Of a stretch of 64,000 nucleotides of DNA, positions 53,691 to 62,459 are shown piece by piece. Within the stretch, counting starts at the first letter, position 1. Each line of letters begins with the position of its first letter. The notes below the pieces were generated by a model. The model did not search any database and was not told the DNA's origin. It saw only the letters and a program-made list of their open reading frames with translations. The DNA comes from Lysobacterales bacterium (GTDB lineage Bacteria; Pseudomonadota; Gammaproteobacteria; Xanthomonadales; Rhodanobacteraceae): NCBI GenBank assembly GCA_016721015.1, contig JADKJL010000012.1:496001-560000 (forward strand), in the 5' to 3' direction. A program made the position numbers and the translations under genes.

Positions 53691-54856
53691 GGGTTGGCGC
53701 TGGAATCCGGCGCAGGCGCAGGCGCGCTGGATACGACGATGATCGCGCTTTCATTGGGCGCATTCGGCTCGCCGACGACGATAACCGATTCGATATGGGC
53801 TTCCTGGTACATCTCGCTCTGCGTGTAGCGCTCATAGGCGTAACGGAGCAGGACCATGACCACGGCCGCGATCGGCAAGGCCAGCAGCACGCCGACGAAA
53901 CCAAACAATTCGCCACCCGCGAGTATCGCGAACATCACCGCGACCGGATGCAGGCCGATCTTGTCGCCGACCAGCTTGGGCACCAGCACATAACCTTCGA
54001 GCAATTGGCCGACGACGAACACAATGGCCACGAGCAGGACATGGAAACTGTCCTGGTATTGCACCAGCGCGGCGATCACGCCCATGCCGACGCCCACGAT
54101 GGCGCCGAGATACGGCACAAAGCTGATCAGCCCGGCAATCATGCCGATCAAGGGGCCGACACTGATACCGACCGCCCACAGGCCGATACCGTACAACGTG
54201 CCGAGAATGATCATCACGCTGAGCTGGCCGCGCAGGAAACCGCCAAGGGTCTTGTCCGATTCGCGGGTCAGGCGCATGAAGGTCGGCTCGATCGAACGCG
54301 GCACCAGGGCATGCATGCGCTCGACGACAATGTTCCAGTCGCGCAGCAGATAGAACGCGGCGACCGGCACGATGACCAGATTGAGCAGCCAGGCAACGAT
54401 CGCAAAACCCGATTTGGATACTCCGGCGATGAGCTTGGTGGCAAATCCCCCGGCTTCCTTCCAGTGTCCCTGCAGCATGTCGACCATGCCCTGACTGTCG
54501 AAGGTGTCGAGGCTGATGCCAAAGGTCTGCGTGAGCCACGGCGCGGCGACCGTCTGCGCCCACTCGATCATGCGCGGCAACTGCTCGATGAACTTGCTCA
54601 CCTGCTTTTCCATCAAGGGAATCAGCACCAGCACGATGCCGACCAGGATCAGGGTCAGCAACAGGAACACCAGGGTGACTCCAAGTGGACGCCCGATGCC
54701 TCGCCGTTCCAGCTTTTCGACAACCGGGTTGAACAGGTAGGCGAACAGCGCCGCGATCACGAACGGGACCAGCGCGGGACCGATCAGATACAGCACCCAG
54801 CCAATCAAGGCGACCAGGATCAGCCACTTGAAGCGGATATCGAGATTAGTGGCCAT
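53687..54856 (-). CDS. AI-2E transporter family permease (PerM-like)
   Basis: A 389-residue inner-membrane protein with about seven to eight predicted helices (first: WLILVALIGWVLYLIGPALV). The family signature region is near YLGAIVGVGMGVIAAL and the C-terminal helices. Substrates are unknown; some relatives export autoinducer-2 or act as Na+/H+ antiporters. The start at 54856 lies 11 bp inside the upstream phosphatidyltransferase gene. Clustering with hda and purMN is common in this bacterial group. Confidence 0.88.
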   Translation of the reverse strand: MATNLDIRFKWLILVALIGWVLYLIGPALVPFVIAALFAYLFNPVVEKLERRGIGRPLGVTLVFLLLTLILVGIVLVLIPLMEKQVSKFIEQLPRMIEWAQTVAAPWLTQTFGISLDTFDSQGMVDMLQGHWKEAGGFATKLIAGVSKSGFAIVAWLLNLVIVPVAAFYLLRDWNIVVERMHALVPRSIEPTFMRLTRESDKTLGGFLRGQLSVMIILGTLYGIGLWAVGISVGPLIGMIAGLISFVPYLGAIVGVGMGVIAALVQYQDSFHVLLVAIVFVVGQLLEGYVLVPKLVGDKIGLHPVAVMFAILAGGELFGFVGVLLALPIAAVVMVLLRYAYERYTQSEMYQEAHIESVIVVGEPNAPNESAIIVVSSAPAPAPDSSANP

Positions 54857-55424
54857 CGCTGGATTCCTTGAGACGCTTGCGTTCGTGCAATTCCCGGCGC
54901 GCTCGCAGCGACCAGACCAGGACATAGTGTAGACCGCTGGCCAGGGTCACCAGTGCGGCAAGGATCAGCAGCACGGTGCGCCCCGGCAGTTGCGGAAGCC
55001 AGGCCAGACGCAGCAGCTCGGCCAGCACAAAGACGATCTGCACGAGGGTGGTCAATTTTGACACCCGGCTCGGCTCGGCATCGAAAGGGCCGATCAGGTT
55101 GTGATAGGCGATGGCGCCGCAGACGATCACCAGGTCGCGGCCGATGACCAGCAAGAACAACCACAGCGGTACCGCGGCAATCGCAGTCAGTGCGCTGAAC
55201 GCGGCGAGCAGCAGGAGTTTGTCTGCCAGTGGATCGAGCAGACCGCCAAGGCGCGATTGCCAGCCAAAATGCTTGGCCAGCCAGCCATCCACGGCATCGC
55301 TGACTCCGGCGACTGCGGCGAGCATGAGGGCAACGCCGAAATCCCCGCGCGAGATCAGCCAGAACACGGGCCAGACCAGGGCCATGCGCATCGCCGTGAT
55401 CAGGTTGGGCAGATGACGCCACAT
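54846..55424 (-). CDS. CDP-alcohol phosphatidyltransferase family protein (PgsA-like)
   Basis: A 192-residue membrane enzyme of phospholipid synthesis. The CDP-alcohol motif runs from SDAVDGWLAKHFG to LGGLLDPLADKLLLL, giving DxxDG...G...D...D. The family includes PgsA and cardiolipin synthase; the sequence does not tell which alcohol is used, and a second dedicated PgsA may be elsewhere. Five to six membrane helices are expected. It overlaps the perM-like gene by 11 bp. Confidence 0.9.
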   Translation of the reverse strand: MWRHLPNLITAMRMALVWPVFWLISRGDFGVALMLAAVAGVSDAVDGWLAKHFGWQSRLGGLLDPLADKLLLLAAFSALTAIAAVPLWLFLLVIGRDLVIVCGAIAYHNLIGPFDAEPSRVSKLTTLVQIVFVLAELLRLAWLPQLPGRTVLLILAALVTLASGLHYVLVWSLRARRELHERKRLKESSDGH

Positions 55425-55433
55425 GACGCCGAC

Positions 55434-56132
55434 TCAGCGACTCAGGGCGAGGGTCGCATCGATGCCCTGGACGGGCGGGCTGGTGCTGTTGACCTGCAGC
55501 ACATTGTCCGCGGCAACGAGATCCAGCCAGCGATTGAAATCGCCGGCAACGACAACACGCATCAGAATGCCGTCGCCACGCGCCTCGACCGGCCAGGACT
55601 GGCGCACCAGCGACTGCCGGGTCAGATAGCCCCGCACCCGCGCGTAATCGGTAGCCGATTGGATGCCGCTGAGCCAGATCCGCTTCTCGACCGGCGTGGC
55701 GTCGGTGGCAACACCTGATCCGGCCCCGGCCAGGCCGAACCCGGCCAGCATGCGATCGACCGCCATGCTGTCGAACTCCGCCACCAGCACGAGCTGGGAA
55801 CCTGCCGCCGCGCTGGTCTCGTCGATCGCGTTGTCGCGCCGATAGCGATACTGCAGAACCAGCTTGTCGGCCCCGGCCACGGCATTGGCAACTTCGCTGC
55901 GGGCGAGAATGCCCGGATCGCCACTGAGCCGGATGACCACCGCGGCCAGCGCGGTCTTCAAGGCACCCGCGCGTGCCGATTCTGATTGATTGGCGACCGG
56001 TGCTTCGCCGGTGTAGGTGGTTGGTGCTGCAATGGCGCTGAAGGCCAGCAGGCTTGAAACGAGCAAGAAGGCAAGCACGGCTGGCCAGCTTGGGGAGCCG
56101 GCGCGGGTCTGCGCCGCTGTGAAAGATCCCAT
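55434..56132 (-). CDS. DUF2066 domain exported protein
   Basis: A 232-residue protein with a signal peptide (VLAFLLVSSLLAFSAIAAP). The DUF2066 domain includes RAGALKTALAAVVIRLSGDP and YRYRRDNAIDETSAAAGSQL. Function is unknown, but such genes often precede pgsA-perM-hda in this order. The start could also be the in-frame ATG at 56216; 56132 is preferred because it puts the signal peptide nearer the N-terminus. It is divergent from purM. Confidence 0.85.
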   Translation of the reverse strand: MGSFTAAQTRAGSPSWPAVLAFLLVSSLLAFSAIAAPTTYTGEAPVANQSESARAGALKTALAAVVIRLSGDPGILARSEVANAVAGADKLVLQYRYRRDNAIDETSAAAGSQLVLVAEFDSMAVDRMLAGFGLAGAGSGVATDATPVEKRIWLSGIQSATDYARVRGYLTRQSLVRQSWPVEARGDGILMRVVVAGDFNRWLDLVAADNVLQVNSTSPPVQGIDATLALSR

Positions 56133-56324
56133 CTGCGCTTCTGGATGGGTTGAATCGCGTGCGCAGACCAGCGTTCGGTCTGTCGGCATTGAAACAAGGT
56201 TGGCGGAGGTACGCATGGCGGTAGTCCCTGACCCGGCAAGAATGTCGGCCAGTCTGCCCGAAGGCCTGCTTCCCCGTCCAACGAGGCTGATATGATGCGC
56301 GGCCCCGCGTATCCGGCTCTGCCC

Positions 56325-57362
56325 ATGTCGAACGAGAACGAGGCCCTCACCTATCGCGCCGCTGGCGTCGATATCGATGCCGGCAATGCCGTCGTCGATC
56401 GGATCAAACCGCTGGTCGCACGTACTTTCCGCAAGGAAGTGATGTCCGGTCTCGGCGGCTTTGGCGGCTTGTTCGATCTTGGTGGCCGCTATCGCGAACC
56501 GGTGCTGGTTTCCGGCACCGATGGCGTCGGCACCAAGCTCAAACTGGCGCAGATGCTAGGTCGCCACGACACGATCGGCATCGACCTGGTTGGCATGTGC
56601 GTCAACGATGTGCTGGTGCAAGGCGCCGAGCCATTGTTCTTCCTGGATTATTTCGCAACCGGCAAACTCGATGTCGACACCACGGTGGCCGTGGTCGGCG
56701 GCATCGCCAAGGGCTGCGAGCTGGCTGGCTGCGCCTTGATCGGCGGCGAAACCGCCGAGATGCCGAGCATGTATCCGCCCGGCGAATACGATCTGGCCGG
56801 ATTCTGCGTCGGCGCGGTCGAAAAACTGGCCCTGATCGATGGCAGCCGCATCCAGGCCGGCGACGCAATCATCGGCATCGCCGCTTCCGGCGCACATTCC
56901 AATGGCTATTCGCTGATCCGCCGCATCGTCGAGCGCGCCGGCAATCCGTTCGAGCTCGATCTGGGCGGGATCAGCCTCGCCGATGCGCTGATGGCGCCGA
57001 CGACGATCTACGTCAAGCCGATCCTCAAGCTGCTCCAGCAGCTGCCGATCAATGGCATGGCCCACATCACCGGCGGCGGCCTGCGCGAGAACATCATCCG
57101 TGTCGTACCCGCGCATCTCGGCATTGATATTGACAGCAAGGCATGGAAGACGCCGGCCGTATTCGACTGGCTGCAACGTGAAGGCAATGTCGCCCAGGAT
57201 GAAATGTGGCGCACCTTCAACTGCGGCATCGGCTACACCCTGATTGTCTCGCGCGAACACGCAGGCGCCACCCTCGATGCGCTTGAAACCCTCGGCCTGC
57301 AAGCCTGGACCATCGGCGAGATCGTCACGGCCAGTGGCGATGAGCGCGTGCATATTCGTTGA
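56325..57362 (+). CDS. purM: phosphoribosylformylglycinamidine cyclo-ligase
   Basis: Fifth step of purine synthesis, making AIR from FGAM with ATP. Conserved blocks are LVSGTDGVGTKLKLA, VLVQGAEPLFFLDYFATGKL, GCALIGGETAEMPSMYPPGE and AHITGGGLRENI. It has 345 residues from ATG 56325, and the ribosome site is weak. It sits 17 bp before purN, in one transcript with it. Confidence 0.97.
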   Translation: MSNENEALTYRAAGVDIDAGNAVVDRIKPLVARTFRKEVMSGLGGFGGLFDLGGRYREPVLVSGTDGVGTKLKLAQMLGRHDTIGIDLVGMCVNDVLVQGAEPLFFLDYFATGKLDVDTTVAVVGGIAKGCELAGCALIGGETAEMPSMYPPGEYDLAGFCVGAVEKLALIDGSRIQAGDAIIGIAASGAHSNGYSLIRRIVERAGNPFELDLGGISLADALMAPTTIYVKPILKLLQQLPINGMAHITGGGLRENIIRVVPAHLGIDIDSKAWKTPAVFDWLQREGNVAQDEMWRTFNCGIGYTLIVSREHAGATLDALETLGLQAWTIGEIVTASGDERVHIR

Positions 57363-57379
57363 GCGATCGGGACAAGGCC

Positions 57380-58042
57380 ATGCGCGTCGTCGTGCTCGCC
57401 TCCGGGCGTGGCAGCAATCTTGAGGCGCTGATCAAGGCGGAGCGGCGTGGCGAACTGCCGATCCGCATCGTCGGCGTGGTCTCGGACAAACGCCACGCAC
57501 GCGCGCTCGATCTCGCCCGCGAAAATGACATTCCGGCAATCCATCTCGGTGCGCGCGGATTCGCCGATCGCCAATCCTACGATCTGGCCCTGTTTGGGCG
57601 AATTGCCGACCTGCAACCTGACATGATCGTGCTCGCCGGTTTCATGCGCATCCTCGATCCGGTCGCGTTTGCGCCATGGCTCGGCCGCATCATCAATATC
57701 CACCCGTCCCTGCTGCCGCTATACCCCGGCCTGCACACGCACCGGCGCGCACTTGAGGCCGGTGACCGCAAGCATGGCGCCAGTGTGCATTTCGTCACCG
57801 CCGAGCTCGATGGCGGCCCGGTCATCGCGCAGTCGGTCATCGACATCCTGGGCGGCGATACCGAGGACACGCTTGCCAGTCGGCTGCTGGAACGCGAGCA
57901 TCGATTGCTGGTTGCTTGCGTCGGTTTGCTTGCATCGGGTCGACTTGCCTGGCAGGCGGGCAGCGTGTTGCTCGATGGAGTGGTGCTGACCTCGCCGCTG
58001 CGCTTTGAAGATCTGCCGCCAACCCACGACAAGCTGGCGTGA
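57380..58042 (+). CDS. purN: phosphoribosylglycinamide formyltransferase (10-formyl-THF)
   Basis: Adds the formyl group to GAR in purine synthesis. Motifs seen are VVLASGRGSNLEALI, NIHPSLLPLYPGLHTHRRAL, with catalytic Asn, His and then Asp in GGDTEDTLASRLLEREH. It has 220 residues. ATG 57380 with GGACAAGG upstream is preferred over TTG 57359. Confidence 0.96.
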   Translation: MRVVVLASGRGSNLEALIKAERRGELPIRIVGVVSDKRHARALDLARENDIPAIHLGARGFADRQSYDLALFGRIADLQPDMIVLAGFMRILDPVAFAPWLGRIINIHPSLLPLYPGLHTHRRALEAGDRKHGASVHFVTAELDGGPVIAQSVIDILGGDTEDTLASRLLEREHRLLVACVGLLASGRLAWQAGSVLLDGVVLTSPLRFEDLPPTHDKLA

Positions 58043-58103
58043 CGACACCGGGCATTCATCATCATCCGGCCAGAATGCCTCGTTTTGACCGGAGTCACTT
58101 GCC

Positions 58104-58814
58104 TTGAACCGAATCGCCATCCTGCTTCTGAGCACCGTTGTTCCCATCAGCAGCGCCTTTGCCGATTCACCGATCGGCCCGTTCAAGGCGGACTACGCGA
58201 CCTTGCGCAACGGCAAGGAAATCGCGACGACGACGATCGAGTGGAGTCGCAACGCCGATGCCAGCTGGACCCTGCGCACGACCACGCGCGGCAGCTCGAG
58301 CCTGGCCAAGATGGCCGGCCTGGATGTGGCCGAAGAGTCGGTGCTGCGCTGGACGGACGGTCGTCCGCAAACGATCCGCTACGACTTCCGCCAGGAGGTG
58401 GCATTCAAGAACAAGCATCGGCACGGCGAATTCGACTGGAGCGCCGGGCAAGTGCACATGGTCGATGGCAAGAGTGATGCGCGCTACGCACTCGTGCCGC
58501 AGACCATTGATCGGCATGCGCTGACCATCGCGTTGGCGTCGGATCTTTCACGCCACGCCGAATCCTTCAGCTACAAGGTGGCGACGAAGGATGCCATCGA
58601 GGATGTGACCTACACGCCGTGCGGCGAAATCACGCTGAGCGTTCCGGCCGGCACCTTTGCCACCCGCTGCCTCGAACGCGTGCGCACGAAGCGAACCTCG
58701 ACCAGTTGGTTTGCCGAATCAAACGGCTGGATTCCCGTGCAAATCGAGCAGATCGAGAGCAAGGGCGATACGGTGACCCTGCGTCTGGTCAAGCTCGATA
58801 GCGGTAAGCGGTGA
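58104..58814 (+). CDS. DUF3108 domain exported protein
   Basis: A 236-residue protein with a signal peptide ending SAFA. The DUF3108 domain has FKADYATLRNGKEIATTTIE near the front and CLERVRTKRTSTSWFA near the end. Function is unknown. It starts with TTG at 58104 behind GGAG. It follows purN, as is common in this order. The last codons and the stop (SGKR, then TGA at 58812-58814) are made of GCGGTAA/GCGGTGA heptamer repeats. Confidence 0.85.
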   Translation: MNRIAILLLSTVVPISSAFADSPIGPFKADYATLRNGKEIATTTIEWSRNADASWTLRTTTRGSSSLAKMAGLDVAEESVLRWTDGRPQTIRYDFRQEVAFKNKHRHGEFDWSAGQVHMVDGKSDARYALVPQTIDRHALTIALASDLSRHAESFSYKVATKDAIEDVTYTPCGEITLSVPAGTFATRCLERVRTKRTSTSWFAESNGWIPVQIEQIESKGDTVTLRLVKLDSGKR

Positions 58815-58834
58815 GCGGAGGAGCGGTTAGCGGG
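58797..58834. repeat. GCGGTRA heptamer cluster at two convergent stop codons
   Basis: AGCGGTAAGCGGTGAGCGG and GGAGCGGTTAGCGGG run across the end of DUF3108 (stop 58812-58814) and the end of murA (stop 58827-58829). Both stops lie inside heptamer units of the type found at 38914 and 39730. Confidence 0.8.
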
Positions 58835-60209
58835 AAAGGCTGCTCGCGCGAATTGGATTGAGTCGCGAAAACCGTTCTAGGCCTAACCACAGTGGGTTGG
58901 CGGGGAGTTGCTTTCGCTTGTTCCCACTCCCTACTCCCCACTCCCGCCCCCAAGAAGGCAACCGGCGGATGCGGGCGCCGAGCGAGCCGAGTTTTTCCTC
59001 GATGTTCTCGTAGCCGCGGTCGATGTGGTAGATGCGGTCGATGACCGTATCGCCCTTGGCGACGAGACCGGCCAGCACCAGCGATGCCGAGGCGCGCAGA
59101 TCGGTGGCCATCATCGGCGCACCGGTTATGACCGGCACGCCCTTGATGATCGCGGTATTGCCCTCGAGCTGAATGTCGGCACCGAGACGCTGCAATTCCA
59201 GCGCGTGCATGAAGCGATTCTCGAACACGGTTTCGGTGATCACGCCGACGCCTTCGGCGACGCAATTGAGCGCGGTGAACTGCGCCTGCATGTCGGTCGG
59301 GAAGGCCGGGTAAGGCGCGGTGGTGATGTTGACCGCCTTGGGCCGACGCCCGCGCATGTCGAGCTCAATCCAGTCCTCGCCAGTCGAGATATGCGCGCCG
59401 GCATCCTCAAGTTTTGAAAGCACCGCATCCAGCGTCTTTGGTCGCGCATGGCGAGCCCGGATCTTGCCGCCGGTGATCGCCGCGGCAACGAGGAAGGTGC
59501 CGGTCTCGATCCGATCGGGCAACACCTCGTAATCGGTTCCTCCGAGCCGCTCGACGCCTTCGATGACAATCGACGTGGTGCCCGCTCCCGAAATCTTCGC
59601 GCCCATGCTGTTGAGGCAATTGGCCAGATCGACCACTTCGGGTTCTTGCGCCGCATTCTCGATGACCGTGGTGCCCTGGGCGAGCACGGCCGCCATCATC
59701 AGATTCTCGGTGCCGGTCACGGTGACCAGGTCGAGCATGATGCGCGCGCCCTTCAGGCGCTTGGCGCGGGCCTTGATATAGCCATTCTCGACGCGGACAT
59801 CCGCACCCAGCGCCTGCAGCCCCTGAATATGCAGGTTGACCGGGCGCGAGCCGATCGCGCAGCCGCCCGGCAGGGAAACCTCGGCTTCGCCATAACGGGC
59901 GACCAGTGGCCCGAGCACGAGGATCGAGGCACGCATCGTCTTGACCAGGTCATACGGCGCGAAAAAGCGATTCGTCGTGCGCGGATCGACATGGATCTTC
60001 ATGCGCTCGTCGACCACCAGTTGCACGCCCATCTGGCCGAGCAATTCCATGGTCGTGGTGACATCGTGGAGATGCGGCACATTGGCGATGCTGACCGGCT
60101 CATCGGCGAGCAGGCAAGCGGCGAGAATCGGCAAGACGGCATTTTTGGCGCCGGAAATCTGCACCTCGCCGTGCAGCGGCTCACCGCCATTGATTACGAT
60201 TTTGGCCAT
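58827..60209 (-). CDS. murA: UDP-N-acetylglucosamine 1-carboxyvinyltransferase MurA with extra C-terminal tail
   Basis: First committed step of peptidoglycan synthesis. The fosfomycin-reactive cysteine is present in PGGCAIGSRPVNLHI, with NAVLPILAACLLADEPVSI at the front. The normal fold ends near residue 418 at GARIRRLP. A further 42 residues (58830-58955) follow, rich in W, G, R, N and L, and the first of them are encoded by GGGAGTG-type heptamers. The tail seems to come from repeat DNA removing the old stop. It may be inert. It is convergent with DUF3108. Confidence 0.95.
   Translation of the reverse strand: MAKIVINGGEPLHGEVQISGAKNAVLPILAACLLADEPVSIANVPHLHDVTTTMELLGQMGVQLVVDERMKIHVDPRTTNRFFAPYDLVKTMRASILVLGPLVARYGEAEVSLPGGCAIGSRPVNLHIQGLQALGADVRVENGYIKARAKRLKGARIMLDLVTVTGTENLMMAAVLAQGTTVIENAAQEPEVVDLANCLNSMGAKISGAGTTSIVIEGVERLGGTDYEVLPDRIETGTFLVAAAITGGKIRARHARPKTLDAVLSKLEDAGAHISTGEDWIELDMRGRRPKAVNITTAPYPAFPTDMQAQFTALNCVAEGVGVITETVFENRFMHALELQRLGADIQLEGNTAIIKGVPVITGAPMMATDLRASASLVLAGLVAKGDTVIDRIYHIDRGYENIEEKLGSLGARIRRLPSWGREWGVGSGNKRKQLPANPLWLGLERFSRLNPIRASSLSR
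58923..58946. repeat. NACTCCC heptamer run inside murA
   Basis: CACTCCC, TACTCCC and a CACTCCC unit follow one another in near 7-bp register. On the minus strand they encode WGREWGVGSG in the MurA tail. The motif differs from the CGCTCAC heptamer. Confidence 0.75.
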
Positions 60210-60312
60210 GGCCAGCGTGTTTCCTGATTCGAGTAATAAACAAGGCGAAGTTCATTGAGGCAGCGGAAGCACCCCCTGCGTAAGCAAACCCGTCGCCGCA
60301 GTGTGGGATGGT

Positions 60313-60549
60313 TCAAGCCTTGAGTGCTTCTTCGGGCGTCAAGGTGCGCAGTGAAAGCGCATGGATGGCGTTACCCATGTGGTCACCGAGGGTCGCGTAA
60401 ACAAGGCGGTGGCGTGCCAATGGCAATTTCCCGGCAAATGCCGGACTGACCACACGCGCCTCGAAATGCACGCCATCGGCGCCCTCGACGTGGATATCCG
60501 CGTCCGGAATTCCGCGCTGGATCAGATCGTGGATGGTCTTTGTGTCCAT
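60313..60549 (-). CDS. ibaG: BolA family protein IbaG
   Basis: A 78-residue BolA-like protein with the class II fold: MDTKTIHDLIQRGIPDADIH, then EGADGVHFEARVVSPAFAGK and the helix-turn segment RLVYATLGDHMGNAIHALSL. IbaG-type proteins bind Fe-S clusters with monothiol glutaredoxins. It reads in the same direction as murA and lies 103 bp before it, an arrangement seen widely in gammaproteobacteria. ATG 60549 is used; an in-frame start at 60570 is also possible. Confidence 0.92.
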   Translation of the reverse strand: MDTKTIHDLIQRGIPDADIHVEGADGVHFEARVVSPAFAGKLPLARHRLVYATLGDHMGNAIHALSLRTLTPEEALKA

Positions 60550-60716
60550 GGAAGGGCGGATTCCTGACAAGGCGGCGACGAACGAGCGAACCCGCTCGTC
60601 ATAGGCGCAAACGGGGGTTACGGATACAATAGGAATGCGTAATGGTACTCAAAATCCGGCTGCGCCGAAAACTTGAACCGGCGAACAACGCACTTTCGCT
60701 ACTGAAACCCGCCCTC

Positions 60717-61739
60717 ATGAACGCCCAACTGAACCCGGCCGAGCTGACCTTGACCAACCCCATGCTCGACGAATCGACGATTCGAAACAGCGCCATGACT
60801 GTCATCGTGACCGAGGCCCGCGCGATCGAGGCGTTGCAGAAGCGCGTCAACGGCAGCTTCCTCAGCGCCTGCCAGCTCATGTTCGAGTGCCAGGGCCGTG
60901 TTGTCGTGATTGGCATCGGCAAGTCAGGGCATATCGCGAGAAAAATCGCCGCAACCCTGGCCTCGACCGGCACACCGGCGTTTTTCGTGCATCCGGCCGA
61001 GGCCAGCCATGGCGATCTCGGCATGATCACGCAGAAGGATGTCGTCCTCAGCTTGAGCAATTCCGGCGAAACCGACGAATTGCTGACCATCCTGCCCCTG
61101 ATCAAGCGCCAGAACGTGCCGTTGATCGCGATGACCGGCAACGAGTTTTCCTCGCTGGCCAAGCTGGCCGACGTGCATCTGGACGTTTCGGTGTCCGAGG
61201 AAGCCTGCCCGCTCGGCCTGGCGCCGACGGCAAGCACGACTGCCGCGCTGGTCATGGGCGATGCCCTCGCAATCGCCTTGCTTGAGGCACGCGGCTTCAC
61301 CTCCGAGGATTTCGCCCGCTCGCACCCGGCCGGCACACTGGGCCGGCGATTGCTGGTTCGCATCAGTGACATCATGCATTCCGGCAAGCAGATTCCGATC
61401 GTCGACCAGCACGCCTCGCTGACCACCGCCCTGGTCGAAATGACCCGCAGCGGGCTCGGCATGACGGCCGTGACCAACGATGCCGGCGAGTTGCTCGGCG
61501 TGTTCACCGATGGCGACCTGCGCCGCGCAGTCGACGACGACGATATCGATCTGCGCGATACGCCGGTGATGCGCCTGATGACCTCGAATCCAAAGACGAT
61601 CACGGCCGACAAGCTCGCCGCCGAGGCCGCTCAGGTCATGGAGGCTTTCAAGATCCACGCCCTGCTCGTCGTCGACGACGAGAACCATCTGGTCGGTGCA
61701 CTCAATATCCATGACCTGCTGCGCGCACGGGTGGTTTGA
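60717..61739 (+). CDS. kdsD: D-arabinose 5-phosphate isomerase KdsD
   Basis: Makes arabinose 5-phosphate for Kdo in lipid A-core. The SIS domain shows VVVIGIGKSGHIARKIAATL and SLSNSGETDEL, with the conserved His in EASHGDLGM, and two CBS domains follow from about residue 220. It has 340 residues from ATG 60717; the frame extends upstream to 60642 without family resemblance. Kdo genes downstream support the call over GutQ. Confidence 0.95.
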   Translation: MNAQLNPAELTLTNPMLDESTIRNSAMTVIVTEARAIEALQKRVNGSFLSACQLMFECQGRVVVIGIGKSGHIARKIAATLASTGTPAFFVHPAEASHGDLGMITQKDVVLSLSNSGETDELLTILPLIKRQNVPLIAMTGNEFSSLAKLADVHLDVSVSEEACPLGLAPTASTTAALVMGDALAIALLEARGFTSEDFARSHPAGTLGRRLLVRISDIMHSGKQIPIVDQHASLTTALVEMTRSGLGMTAVTNDAGELLGVFTDGDLRRAVDDDDIDLRDTPVMRLMTSNPKTITADKLAAEAAQVMEAFKIHALLVVDDENHLVGALNIHDLLRARVV

Positions 61740-61765
61740 TTGTTCCAGGCTCGATAAGTCTCTTC

Positions 61766-61834
61766 GTGGGAGCGGCTTCAGCCGCGATGCTTGTCAGGAT
61801 TCAAGCGAGCATCGCGGCTGAAGCCGCTCCCACA
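61766..61834. repeat. REP-type inverted repeat between kdsD and kdsC
   Basis: Arms 61766-61790 (GTGGGAGCGGCTTCAGCCGC and on) and about 61806-61834 are reverse complements with a TTGTCAGGATTCAAG-type loop. It matches the copy at 30375-30450 and lies 26 bp after the kdsD stop. Confidence 0.92.
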
Positions 61835-61874
61835 ACCCACACATGATCCTTGTCCCGATTCCCGATTCCCAGCC

Positions 61875-62411
61875 ATGAAAGATCCCGAAATCCTGCAACG
61901 CGCTGCCCGCATCAAGCTCGCCGTCTTCGATGTCGATGGCGTGCTGACCGATGGGCGACTCTGGTATGCGGAAGACGGCCATGAGCTGAAATCCTTCCAT
62001 GTGCATGACGGGCTCGGGCTCAAGCGCCTGCGCGCAAACGGAATCGAGGTGGCGATCATCAGCGCACGCATCAGTCACTTGGTCGCCAAGCGCATGAGCG
62101 AGCTCGGCGTCGTCCATGTCTATCAAGGCCAGGAAGACAAGCGCGCCTGTTTCGAGCAGTTGCTGCATGCGCTGCAACTGGGTGCGGCAGAGTGCTCCTA
62201 TGCCGGTGACGACCTGCCCGACCTGTGTGTCATGAAGACGGTCGGCCTGGCCATCGCCGTGGCCAACGCACATCCCTCGGTCTGCCAGCATGCGCACTGG
62301 CAAACCCGACGCGAGGGTGGCTCGGGCGCGGTTCGCGAAATCTGCGACCTGTTGCTGGACGCACAAGGCAAGGCCGAGGCGGAACTCGCCCTGCACCTTG
62401 GCAATCACTGA
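61875..62411 (+). CDS. kdsC: 3-deoxy-manno-octulosonate-8-phosphatase KdsC
   Basis: Removes phosphate from Kdo 8-phosphate. The HAD motif I is FDVDGVLTDGRLWY, motif II is ISAR, and motif IV is YAGDDLPDLCVM. It is a short tetrameric type without a cap domain (178 residues). ATG 61875 is preferred; the upstream open frame to 61791 overlaps the REP element. It leads into lptC. Confidence 0.95.
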   Translation: MKDPEILQRAARIKLAVFDVDGVLTDGRLWYAEDGHELKSFHVHDGLGLKRLRANGIEVAIISARISHLVAKRMSELGVVHVYQGQEDKRACFEQLLHALQLGAAECSYAGDDLPDLCVMKTVGLAIAVANAHPSVCQHAHWQTRREGGSGAVREICDLLLDAQGKAEAELALHLGNH

Positions 62412-62459
62412 TCGCATGCGGATTGAGCGGATGACACAACCGATCGGGGATCGCGCGCC

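Noticed and set aside
61791..61874. upstream extension of kdsC
   Set aside because: The codons come from the REP element; the HAD motif position fits the start at 61875.
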